DNA of 44,289 nt from Diplocarpon mali (lineage: Eukaryota > Ascomycota > Leotiomycetes > Helotiales > Drepanopezizaceae), in NCBI GenBank assembly GCA_024741835.1, contig JAENRP010000060.1, forward strand, positions 142,452 to 186,740. Direction: 5' to 3'. The first letter of the stretch is position 1. Every line of letters begins with the position of its first letter. This document shows, one piece after another, positions 10,601 to 19,938 of the stretch. Under the pieces are notes generated by a model. The model did not search any database, was not told the origin of the DNA, and was given only the letters and a program-made list of their open reading frames with translations. The position numbers were made by a program, and so were the translations under genes.

Positions 10601-11229
10601 TCGACCCGTGGCACATGTTCACCTCGTCGGCGCAGTACTTCATCCTCCTCCCGTCCTACATCTGCACGCTGCAGGTCTACGCCTTCTGCAACACCCACGA
10701 CATCTCCTGGGGCACCAAGGGTGACAACGTCAGCCACACCGACCTGGGCGCGGCGACGGGCCGGGGCCAGTCGGCCACCGTCGAGCTGGAGATGCCCTCG
10801 GAGCAGCTGGACATCGACTCGGGCTACGACGAGGCGCTGCGCAACCTGCGCGACCGGCTCGAGGTGCCCGAGGCGCCCGTCAGCGAGGCCCAGCAGCAGG
10901 AGGACTACTACAAGTCGGTGCGCACGTACATGGTGGTCTGCTGGCTCGTGTCGAACGCGATCCTGGCCATGGCCGTCAGCGAGACGTACGGCACCGACCA
11001 CGTGGGCAGCAACACGTACCTCAAGATCATCCTGTGGAGCGTGGCGGCGCTGGCCCTGTTCCGGGCGCTGGGCAGCAGCACGTTTGGCCTGATCAACTGC
11101 GTCGAGGCGGTCGTGGAGGGCCGGGTCAAGTTCAGCACCAAGGCGCCGCGGTGGATGGGCGGCCTGGGGGAGAAGCTCGGTGACAAGTGGAGGGATGGGG
11201 TCAGCAGCCTGGGGAGCTCGAAGTCTTGA
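7672..11229 (+). CDS. Chitin synthase, class III (division 1)
   Basis: Polymerises UDP-GlcNAc into chitin at the plasma membrane of growing tips. Two exons: 7672-9955 and 10049-11229, with a 93-nt intron (GTAAGC...GCGCAG, CTGAC branch site) that restores the reading GETDVP-DSVPEF. The product has 1154 residues. Residues 1-390 are disordered and Pro/Arg/Asp-rich; the catalytic part begins at [18 protein letters not shown]. Recognisable class III blocks are [84 protein letters not shown], the EDR at 730-732 and the QRRRW signature at 770-774, followed by about seven membrane helices and the block [20 protein letters not shown]. It is longer than the usual ~900 residues because of its N-terminal region; a possible in-frame 171-nt intron at 8063-8233 (GTAAGA, CTGAC, TACAG) would shorten it by 57 residues. 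Confidence 0.93.
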
Positions 11230-11298
11230 AGGGGGGCGGGGTGTCGACTCTACTCTTTTGTTCGTGCTCTGTCTCTTTCTCTCTCGCTCACTCTGGGG

Positions 11299-11324
11299 NN
11301 NNNNNNNNNNNNNNNNNNNNNNNN
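11299..11324. other. Assembly gap (26 N)
   Basis: Twenty-six N, with GGGG on the left and GGGGG on the right, 70 nt after the chitin synthase stop codon. Confidence 1.
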
Positions 11325-11540
11325 GGGGGAGGCAAGGACTTGCATGATTTCAAGCCAGCCTTGAGGGATGGGGAACGATGAGTGTGGATGACGAAGATGG
11401 TGATGAAGATGGTGATGATGAAAGGTCGGTGGTCATGGCGATCCAACCAACCACGGACCTGGATCCGGGCCTTCCTGCCCCCCTTGCGCGATGAGACGGT
11501 GCGGTGGATATCTTGCGGCTCTGGGTGGAGGATCCCGTAC

Positions 11541-11565
11541 AGCCGAGCCGAGCCGAGCCGAGCCG
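11541..11565 (+). repeat. (AGCCG)5 pentanucleotide repeat
   Basis: Five perfect AGCCG units; a GAGGA/GGAGA repeat follows at about 11591-11613. Confidence 0.9.
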
Positions 11566-11780
11566 TTGCGTCTCTGCCACTCTAGGCGTGGAGGAGAGGA
11601 GAGGAGAGGAGAGGGAATCTTAATCGGAATTGGAACCGGAAGCCGGGTTTCGTCTTGTCAGGGTGCTTTCGATCCGGGAGGGTTCTGACGTCGAGGATTG
11701 CGAATTGCAGATGGAAGATTGGAGAGGGGAGGGGGTTGAAGATGGAGATGTACAGATGTAGATCTATAGATGTAGATATG

Positions 11781-11942
11781 TTTCCTCTTTCTCCTTCTTC
11801 TCCTCCTCCTCCTCCTCTTTCTCCTCCTTGTACTCCTCCTCCTCCTCCCCCTCTTTCTCCTTCTTCTCCTCCTCCTCTTTCTCTTTCCTCTCCTCCTCCT
11901 CCTCCTCTTCCTTCTCCCCTCCTTTTCCTTCTCCTCCTCCTC
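11781..11942 (+). repeat. 162-nt polypyrimidine tract
   Basis: An almost pure C/T stretch built of CTC, TCC and CTT triplets with one short interruption (GTA at 11829-11831). Such tracts can adopt triplex DNA and slip in replication. It encodes only E/K or S/P/L low-complexity in open frames, which I treat as spurious. Confidence 0.9.
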
Positions 11943-12517
11943 GGTATCGATATCTAGTCATCTACCTCTCGAGGAGTAGAGTCAGCCATGGAGCAACAAT
12001 GCTTGGTACGCCGTCGGTTGAGGGAACAGTGAAAGCAGGGTCAAGAGTGAGCGTAGGGGTATTCCTAGATGCCAACAACATCTCTCCCATGCTCTCCGCC
12101 GAGAACCGAGGGCGGATCCACCAGCGCAGAACCGTGGCGTTTGCTGGCCACGGCTGCCGACGTAGATGAGACCAGTCAGGTCCAACTCGCCACAGCCCCT
12201 GCGGATGACAGGTGCCAACACCTCACCGCCGCACCATCCCATAGCTGGGTGGCGGTGGCGGCGGTGGCGGCGGTGGCGATGCGCCCAGCCCAGCACGCCC
12301 GGCCCGTATGCCGCCTGCGAAGTATATCTCCGCCTTCCATCGACCGTCGCATCTGGGCCCGGGGAATTCTGGTCGATCAGAATAGGCCCCCGGGTGGCGG
12401 GAGCGATCCCCATGGCGTGCGGCCCTCGGCGTCTCGTGCAGAGCTGCATGTCTCGCAATGAGCGGTGTCGATCCACGTCACGCCGCCGCGGTCCTTGGGA
12501 GAGCAGCATCTCGCGAT

Positions 12518-12548
12518 GGAGGAGGAGGAGGAGGAGGAGGAGGAGGAG
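12518..12548 (+). repeat. (GGA)10 trinucleotide repeat
   Basis: About ten GGA triplets in a row, giving a Glu run in a spurious frame. Confidence 0.9.
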
Positions 12549-13021
12549 AACCGCCGCGTTTTCCCGGATTCCAGGCGGCCCCGCGGCGACAGGTGTGAAC
12601 GAGAACGACGGCGGAGCCGAGAAAGCCACACGGCATGGATGGGAAGGGCAGAGGTATCAAGAGTTCCTCGGCGAGATCGTCGTGTGAAGCGCGTCTGCAG
12701 ACGACGCGCGAGCGGCTGCACGGGATTCGGACTCGCTGGCCGTCAACCACATCGCGAACTTTGCCGCCGCCCCCGCGGTCTCGGGAGGCCAGAACAACGT
12801 CCTCGCGCGTGGTGGCGCGGTGGCTGGCTCCTCGACCTCACCGGCCCCTTTGCCACTCGGCCAGAACACCCAAGTGTGTGACGTCGCCGGCCAGCTTCGA
12901 GATCTGCCCTCCCCCTCGAGAGCCTCAGCGTCGGCTTGGATTCCTCTCTGTTCAACGGCTCCCCGCGTGGGACGTCTCGGTTTCCACCCCCAGCTTCCAA
13001 AACACCATCACCCCGACCAAG

Positions 13022-13609
13022 ATGGCCTCCCTCTTCGATACCACGCCCAACGTTTCCCTCTACACGGTAGGCAAGCTTGGCCCTCTGGCAGCGGGTCCGC
13101 TGACAATGCTGCTGGCCAGATCCCCGCGGCCTGGCTCGTGGCTTTCCTCCCTCACGCCTACGCCGCCTCGCTCTCCACGAAGTTTGACCACAAGAGCCCG
13201 CGCACCTACGTCGGCCGTCTCGCAGAGGACCAGACCATCGATCAAGCGGTACGTCTGAGCTGCGACACCCGCCCTCGCCCCCTCGCCCCCCTTCTGATGC
13301 GCGTCCGTGCAGACCAGAGATCGGATCGTCCGCTCCGAGGGCGCCCAGAGCAATGGCTTCGAGAACCTCGGTCTCTTCGCCGCCGCCGTCGTCGCGGGGA
13401 ATGTCGCCCGACTGCCTGCTCAGACCCTCAACACCCTCGCCGGCGGCTATGTTGCGAGCAGGATCCTGTACAACTACCTCTACATCACCAACACCTCGGA
13501 CACGGCCGCAAATACGAGGAGTATCGTGTTCGTGTCCGGAGTCGGCTTGGTCTGGACTCTGTTCATCAGGAGCGGAAACATCCTGAGGAAGGCCGCGAAT
13601 CTCTTGTAG
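13022..13609 (+). CDS. MAPEG-family membrane protein
   Basis: Three exons: 13022-13066, 13120-13248 and 13313-13609, with introns of 53 and 64 nt. The joined product has 156 residues, the normal length for this family of small integral membrane proteins (eicosanoid/glutathione-type enzymes and the fungal homologues of unknown substrate). The N-terminus is MASLFDTTPNVSLYT; splicing gives IPAAWLVAFLPHAYAASL (first membrane helix) and then the characteristic ahead-of-helix motif RIVRSEGAQSNGFENLGLFA, in which the R..GAQ.N..E..GLF pattern is the family hallmark. Helices follow at AAAVVAGNVA, NTLAGGYVASRILYNYLYI and SIVFVSGVGLVWTLFI, and the end is SGNILRKAANLL. The exact reaction cannot be inferred. 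It lies alone between two gene-free stretches. Confidence 0.88.
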
Positions 13610-16600
13610 AGGCGTGCGAGGTGCAGCGGAGGGACGTCGCCTGCGACTGGTGTACGGTACATTTGAGTATGGAATCTATAGCAACCCCCCAGCACGAGGA
13701 TTTCAGCTCGGTCAAATCACACCAGAATTTGAAGCAGCGTGACTTGGTTTCGAGTGTTACGCATGGCCCTGGCAACTTTCCTCCCCCCCCCCCTCCCCTC
13801 TCTGATGCACATCTATTCCGTGCGCTCTTTCGGCACCGACTCCGCCTGCGATCTCACCCCATCCCTAGACTCCTCGCTCTTGGGGTCGGAGCCACCCGCC
13901 GGCTGCTCACATTCGGCCCCACGTCTCCGATCGCAAACCACGCACGAGGTACTCGCCCTCACCACGCCGAGCAGAGTCCCAATTCCCCAGAGACCCAAGC
14001 CTGCCAGCCCAGAGAAGAGCACGCCCCCACCACTTCTCATCCGAGGCCTGCGTCGTTTTCCGAGCCGTCGGGAACACCTCTCGGGGAGCCAGCAGTCTTG
14101 CGGGGGCGAGTGCAGAGGCGACGCGCGAGGGGGCGCGCGAGACAGCACGTTGCGTAGGCGGGGGGAGGCAGGACGGCGCTGCAAAGCGATGGCGAGGCGA
14201 GGCTGTGAAGCGGGGTCTGAGCAGAGCGTGGGAGCTCGACTCAAGGGCTTGGGAGGGATGGTGGGTGGCGTGGGCGACGTGGATTTCTCGGGGTTGGATG
14301 CAGGCATGGCTGGAGCGACTGTCGGTCTTTGTTGACTTGGATCGACCTTTGCTCTGGAGAGCAGGAAATCCACAACGCCCGTGACAGTCGTGTGATCCTC
14401 AAGCGAGCCGCTCCGGTTGTGACAAGGCGCACGGCGAGAGACGGGTGGTCACGACCTTGCCCTCTCGTCCTGCGACGCGGAATTCAGTGAGCAGTCGAGG
14501 GATCTACGCGTGCGCGAGGCCAGATGTCGCTGTCATGGCAACTCGCCATGGACGATGCCATATAGCGGCAACGGCTAGCCAGGTAAGTGCCAGAGCCAGA
14601 ACTCGCCTCGTACGCTGCCGAGATCGTCAGCGGCGGCGGAGACGAGGGCAACGAGGTTCCCAGCACCTGTACGCAGCCATTTCTCCTTGTCATAAGCCTC
14701 CCATGCGAGGCGAGATACAGGAGCCAAGGCTTTCCCCCCTCGGGAGGATATACGTCGCGAGGAGAGGTGTTGCGGCGTCCAGAGCGAATGAGAGCACTGG
14801 GAAAGGTGACCGCGAGTCGCACATTGACCCGGGCCAGAGCTGATTGCCATTCGGCAGACCGCACTGGAGTCAACAAAGCGAGCTGGGACCCTTGGTCGAC
14901 GCAGAGCGCTGCCGCGCTCAGAATGTACGCGGCTCGAGCTTGACGAAGTGGTATCAGTCACGCTCTCCTCCCTCTCTCTCTCGTCCGCAGGATCCGGTTC
15001 AGAATCGCCATGATGATTGCAGGCGGCCATCACACGAAGATAGGCTCTACACGCACTCGCAGCCAGCTTTCGCTCCAGTGACTCGGGACCTCACGCTGAG
15101 CTCTTTTCTGGCACGGATGAAGACGCCCTTTTCTACTCGGCCCCAGGAGCGCGAGAAGTCAACAAAGGCCGTCTGTAACAGCCCTCGCCAGATACTCGAC
15201 CGCAGCCTCCCTTGCGCCATACACGCCCTCGCGTGCACCCCATAACCCCCCTCGGACTTCTCGTCCTCCCCACCAAGACCCTATCATCCCCTCTCCCGCC
15301 AGACTCCTCGCCGATTCTCCCCTGCCCCCCTCCCTCCACACCGCAGACGCCGTTCGAGGCAGCAGCCAGCACCCCACCAGATAATCCGCCACCAGGCTCC
15401 CGTCTGCCGCCACGAGCGCGTGCTCTCCACGGATCGAGAAGCTTGAGTGCGCTCCGGATCACGCCCAGTGATCGGTCAAGTGAAGGCGAGTGAGGCTTGA
15501 CTGGCGCGTCTGCGACTGCTTGTCCACTCCTCTCCCCCGCGTCTGGTATCGGTGAGCCGTGATACACACACGGAGCTGAATGCGGAGAGAGGGCCAGAAC
15601 TTTGGGATGGCTTTAGATCTTTTCCCCTCAGAGGGCTGCTCTCGTTCCCACGGAGCTGTCTAGATAGCTGTGAGAGGAGGCGCTATCGCACGTCCAGAGA
15701 TCACCGGCCTTCGCAGCTGATTTTGAAAATAGCCCTCGATTCCTGCCTGTTGATATCCGCGTTCCCGCCGACCCAGAGTAGGTCGCAGGACCAAGTTGCG
15801 GCGGGCGGATTAATCCCACCTCGGCGTGCGGTGACTTGAAGTTGTGCCCTCCCCTTTGCTGTTCCAAGAGCCGTCGTATCGTCCGAGTGAGCTCCTTTTC
15901 ACCTCTTTCTCTTCCGGAGACTCCTTGCACAACATCTTCAGGATCTCCGAGATATGGCGATGGCGACCTAGCTTATACAGAAAGTCGGCTTCCCACAAGT
16001 CCCGCGCTGGTTTTACGACAGGTGAGTCTGGAGGAGAGAACTCGAAGTCAAGAGGTGTGGCGTCGAAGCGATGAGTGCTGGGCCAGCGGGGAGCCGTGTT
16101 TGAGGTCGATGGCTTCGATGATAGCATGACGAATGCCAAATCTTGGGCCCTTGCGGAGTTTTATACCTACAGCATCAGTTCAGATTTCGCACGTGACGTT
16201 GACCCGCGCTAGATGGGCTACATGCGTCGAATGCAGGTCATGAGGTGATAGCCTCTCAGGACACCAATATGCTGGCATCAATACCCCGCTATCATCGGTC
16301 ACTTCGATGCAGGAGTTCGCATTCCGGCTTGGAGGATGTGAAGTAAATCAAGCTCTGTGGTGGATTTCGACACGACACAATACAGTCTATCTATCCATTC
16401 CAGGGCGTGGCACTCGGACGACCAGTCGGGATTGAACTCTCAACCATGAGTATCTGATGCACAGTTTCAAGGAGACACATCCGCGTCATCCCCGTGTAGA
16501 GTGGTCTGACCCCTTGAGCATATCTGGCAACGAGGGGCAATGAGCTGCGCTGGCAAGGGTATTGGTGCCAGGGCCTGCATGGGTGTCGCGGCTTCGGCGG

Positions 16601-17492
16601 CTACCGGCTTCTCCCTGGTTTGACAATGATGAAGATATACTCGCGGAGGTTGAGTTGGCTTGAAAGGCTAGAGTCGGGGCACAACAGAGACGGTTCGAGA
16701 GGCCATGGAGTGCTGCCCATCAGCGACTAGAGTGTCGCAGATGATGAAAGTCGAATCCCCAGCCAAATGTGCAGCAGACAAGACCTTTGCACGCCCGTAA
16801 ATCTGCAAAATTCGAGTGTCTTGTTGCTCAGAGAGTACGGATATCAGAGGCATTTTGCATGCCCCCCACCCTCTTCCATAATGTAGCATGAAGAGACAAC
16901 ACGGGCCTGGGTGGAACCAGGAGATTTCATGAGAGGATAGCCCCTCGACTTGCTTCATCGCACGCACCGTAGGGCCGATGCAGACACAGCAGCAAGCAGT
17001 GTATCTCTGCCGCTATCCTTGGACTCGGGCTGCATTGTCCACAGTCTGCAAGTCGAAATGAACAAGGCAAAGAGCAGCAAAGCCGTAAGCCGGTTCTGTC
17101 TGTTTGGAAGGTCTCAGTTTCGAATCGGAGCACCTCTTCCAGCTTGGCCCCCGTTCGAGCCTTTGGCGCATCCCAGAGACGCTGGATACCGACTGGCGAT
17201 TCTGAGTTTGAAGTTTGGACGTGTTTATCAAACCCAAACTCTGAGGTTGTTGTCAGTATGCTCGCAGGTAGTCAGTCCAAGCCAAAGTCATCCCGCTCCA
17301 GCCGCCTCTCTACCCCTCCTTCGCCAAGCCAGCCCCCTCCCATGTCTCAAACCCGTACGTCGTCCAGCCTCACCGTCCATCCTCAAAACAAAACACCTCC
17401 CCTCCCCGTCTCTCCGCTCCTCTGCCAAATCCCAATTGCTTCCACAGATCCGAGTCCCAGATCCAACCCAGAGTCATCCCGTCCCCGCAAAC
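13610..17492. other. Long intergenic region, one doubtful minus-strand candidate
   Basis: Apart from the candidate at 13813-14373 described separately, open frames here (14445-14843, 14575-15033, 15133-15567, 15810-16139, 16668-16967) have no recognisable motif and overlap equally long frames on the other strand. A minus-strand frame at 15810-16139 has a less biased composition (LWEADFLYKLGRHRHISEIL) but no homology that I recognise. The last 400 nt, C/T-rich, are probably the leader of the HET-C2 gene. No tRNA or transposon is visible. Confidence 0.5.
13813..14373 (-). CDS. Doubtful small membrane protein, possibly frameshifted
   Basis: A minus-strand frame is open for 186 codons from 14373 (a GTG; first ATG near 14307) to the stop at 13813. 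Its second half has a hydrophobic segment VLFSGLAGLGLWGIGTLLGV followed by a hydrophilic tail. Another frame of the same strand, just upstream of that helix, reads like a mitochondrial presequence (SRAPSRVASALAPARLLAPR then ...TQASDEKWWG). The two would join as one small tail-anchored or mitochondrial membrane protein if one base were added or lost in the C5/G5 run at 14024-14028. I recognise no family, and both frames may be accidental in this GC-rich DNA. Confidence 0.22.
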   Translation of the reverse strand: MDFLLSRAKVDPSQQRPTVAPAMPASNPEKSTSPTPPTIPPKPLSRAPTLCSDPASQPRLAIALQRRPASPRLRNVLSRAPPRASPLHSPPQDCWLPERCSRRLGKRRRPRMRSGGGVLFSGLAGLGLWGIGTLLGVVRASTSCVVCDRRRGAECEQPAGGSDPKSEESRDGVRSQAESVPKERTE

Positions 17493-18295
17493 ATGGCAGC
17501 AGAAGTCAAGGCCTACCCCCCCGGAGGAACCTTTCTCGACACGCTCGAGATCTCCTTCACCAACGTCCCCGTCGACAAGGAGAAGGACAACGCAGTGTCG
17601 ACCACCGAGTTCCTCAAAGCTGCCGAGTCCCTCACCACGCTCTTCGGTGCGACCTTCTCTCCTTGCACAGGATCTGTGGCTGTCAACTGACGAGCGGTAG
17701 ATGTGCTGGGCTCAATGGCTTTCAAGCCCGTGAAGAGTGACATGGTGGGCAATGTCAACGTACGCCCTCTAGGCCAGAATTCCAGCGACACATGCAGCCG
17801 GGGCTGACACGTCGGCCTGCAGAAAATCAGAGAGAGGCAGCTCGCCGCCGCCGCCGAGTCGGGCACCCTCCAGGAGCTGGTCCTCAACGAACTGAAGGGC
17901 AAGAAACACACCGCCACCGAAGCCCTCCTCTGGCTCGTCCGGTACCTCGCCCCCTCTGCCCTTGCTCGGCGCTTGCTAACCCCCCTCTCTTCGTATGCAG
18001 AGGTCTCGATTTCACCTGCATAGCACTCTCCCAGAACCTCGCCCTCCCCTCCGAAGAGCTCGCCGTCAGCTTCCGCAATGCCTACGGCAGCACTCTGAAA
18101 CCGCACCACTCCTTCCTCATCAAACCGGTCTTCACCGCCGCCATGAGCGCCTGTCCCTATCGCAAGGACTTCTACGTCAAGCTAGGCGAGGACCCAGAGA
18201 AGGTCACCGAGGAACTGCGAGTGTGGCTTGCGGCACTGGAGAAGATCCTGGCCATTCTGAAGGGCTTTTTGGACAGGAAAGAGGCGAAGTGGTAG
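17493..18295 (+). CDS. het-c2: Glycolipid transfer protein, HET-C2 type
   Basis: Four exons: 17493-17646, 17701-17759, 17823-17941 and 18001-18295; all three introns are short (54, 63 and 59 nt) with CTGAC/CTAAC branch sites. The joined protein has 208 residues, the same length as I recall for Podospora HET-C2, and starts MAAEVKAYPPGGTFLDTLE. The GLTP fold moves sphingoglycolipids between membranes in the cytosol. The sugar-binding residues of the family are all present: Asp65, Asn69 and Lys72 in SDMVGNVNK, Trp108 in EALLWLVRGLDF and His146 in LKPHHSFLIKP. In Podospora, het-c alleles of this gene set heterokaryon incompatibility together with NLR partners; whether this copy does is unknown, and no NLR gene is in the window. 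Confidence 0.93.
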
Positions 18296-18933
18296 GATCT
18301 CGGCAGGAAATACTTGAAAAGCGAGCATAGAGAAGGAAAGTAAATAGGGTAACAGGATGGTGAGAAGGGCACATATAGTAGGGGTGCGGTTTGAGATTAG
18401 CAAAGTATAGACGTACACAAGGACGGCCAGTTGAGGCTTTCCGAGGTTCAGATCAACATCGTGTGCGTTTAACATGATTCGAAGTTTTTGATCCCCTCTT
18501 CCTGTGATCCTCTGGAGCCTTGGGGTTATGCAAGTCACTGTATTATAATTACATCGGATAGATACCTTCCCTGCATCTAAACCCTGACAGCTCGATTCAA
18601 CGGAAATTGAATAAGTCTCTGGCCAGGAGCGTGTTGGAAGTCCATTCCGCAGATTCCCTCCTCCTGGCTGACGAGCCTTCTGATAACAATCAACGCCTGC
18701 ACCTGTATGCAACAAGACCCCAGTGCTAAATATAAACAAATCGTGACAAGTACTGTCCGGCGCCGTCCACCTACTATATTATACATAACCATATCAAAAT
18801 TCGAAATAAAGAGAGAAAAGGGCAGATGCTGGCAGTGTCAACTCTGATTATAGACAATAAAATTCGTGGAAAATCAATCTCTGAAGCAACTTCCTACCAG
18901 GTTCCTAGATAGATACTGACTCTTTCGGAATAG
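18296..18933. other. AT-richer spacer between convergent genes
   Basis: This holds the 3' ends of the HET-C2 gene (+) and the 2EXR gene (-). Open frames are short and unbiased. From here to about 30.9 kb the DNA is visibly richer in A+T than before. Confidence 0.6.
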
Positions 18934-19938
18934 TCAAATTCTCCTAAACACCCCTCTTGGCTTGAGTCCTACCATAGCACACATCTTTCTGAACGCGTAC
19001 CTGATGTCGCCTCGAATAAACATCTTCCTCTTGACCTTGGCGATCACTATGCCGGGAGTCTCTGTCGTTTCTGTTTTGAACTCACTCTCTAGGAACTGCT
19101 TCATGGGACTAACCATCGCTTCCATGAGAGTGTCTCGCTCGTCTGTGCCTTCAATCTCATAGGGAAAAGTAGAAGGCATAGGAATTTCCGTCAGAGAAGT
19201 ACCATTCTCACCTGGCCAGACGGAGGTTCGGAAGCGCGTCTTTCCCTTGGAGTTGCAGTCAAACGCGATTGTGAGCTCTCGAAGAGCAGGAAACACAGAT
19301 TTAAAGCGGGGCTGAGGAGGGCTGCCTGAGTTCCCGGAGAGCAGGGTTATGAGTTGTGCGCGCTCGGCATCGAAGGCTACACGCTGCCAGCCCTTCATGA
19401 TTCCCAACCCTGTTAAGCCAAGGAATTCATCCTCGTCCTCGAGAAGCATGAACATGACGAACAGTCCCATTAAGCTGTTTAGTAGCAGCGTATCGAGGTC
19501 GGGGTTGAAGTAGAACCTCAGTATGCCCTTTCCGTGGCTCACGTCGCCCGGGGGCTGATAATCCATCAACTGGTGGTATTTCAGTGCTAGGATTCGGGAT
19601 TCGTGGCAGGCGTGGAGGATAGGGGGTGTGAGGCTGCTGTTGGAACGAAAGGTCATGCGTTCGTTGTAGAGCTTCGAGCACGGGTGTAGTTCGTGAACGC
19701 GCGGAACTATTGCTGCCTCCCAAATCTGTATGCGTAGCTCAAGAGGCAGAAGCGAGAACTTGGGGAAGGTGGAAGCTTTGCGGAACGGTCGTGACATGGC
19801 CTGGTGGGCTAGAAGGAACTTGCTTGGTTTATGGAAGATTGCGGATGGGATCGAGTTGTTGTTGGCGGCAATCGAGCAAGGCTCGGATTCCATCTCTGTA
19901 TCCTGCGGAACGACGCTGGTTTCCTTGTCTTTGTCCAT
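18934..19938 (-). CDS. 2EXR domain-containing protein
   Basis: Intronless minus-strand gene of 334 codons, ATG at 19938. The 2EXR domain begins at residue 58 (FPKFSLLPLELRIQIWEAA), with the family's F..FP.LP.E.R..IW pattern, and continues through VHELHPCSKLYNERMTFRSN and PILHACHESRILAL to a Tyr/Phe-rich stretch LRFYFNPDLDTLLL. The first 50 residues are polar and probably disordered; the C-terminus is basic (KVKRKMFIRGDIRYAFRKM). 2EXR proteins are greatly expanded in Pezizomycotina and almost all are without known function. It is moderately AT-rich like its surroundings. There is no partner gene close by that would suggest a role. Confidence 0.85.
   Translation of the reverse strand: MDKDKETSVVPQDTEMESEPCSIAANNNSIPSAIFHKPSKFLLAHQAMSRPFRKASTFPKFSLLPLELRIQIWEAAIVPRVHELHPCSKLYNERMTFRSNSSLTPPILHACHESRILALKYHQLMDYQPPGDVSHGKGILRFYFNPDLDTLLLNSLMGLFVMFMLLEDEDEFLGLTGLGIMKGWQRVAFDAERAQLITLLSGNSGSPPQPRFKSVFPALRELTIAFDCNSKGKTRFRTSVWPGENGTSLTEIPMPSTFPYEIEGTDERDTLMEAMVSPMKQFLESEFKTETTETPGIVIAKVKRKMFIRGDIRYAFRKMCAMVGLKPRGVFRRI

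Larger units (their letters stand above)
11230..13021. other. Intergenic region with low-complexity tracts and an assembly gap
   Basis: No gene supported. The stretch has an N-gap, pentanucleotide and GGAGA repeats, a long pyrimidine tract, GGC/GGT triplets (about 12247-12278) and GGA triplets. Around 12727-12890 one frame reads like protein (NHIANFAAAPAVSGGQNNVL) but has no start, no clear splice sites and no recognised homology; it lies where the leader of the downstream MAPEG gene is expected, so I do not call it. Confidence 0.55.

Noticed and set aside
9496..11001. 501-codon minus-strand open frame
   Set aside because: It is antisense to the chitin synthase, spans the real intron, and is made of repetitive V/E/D/R/H without any motif.
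11828..12169. Ser/Pro-rich or Glu/Lys-rich frames in the pyrimidine tract
   Set aside because: They are direct translations of CTC/TCC repeats.
12820..14157. 445-codon plus-strand frame over the MAPEG gene
   Set aside because: The MAPEG exons lie in other frames with clean splice sites and family motifs; this frame has no recognisable domain and starts at GTG.
16420..16450. Reverse-strand T-arm-like GAGTTCAATCCCGAC
   Set aside because: The T-stem does not pair and no acceptor stem is found.
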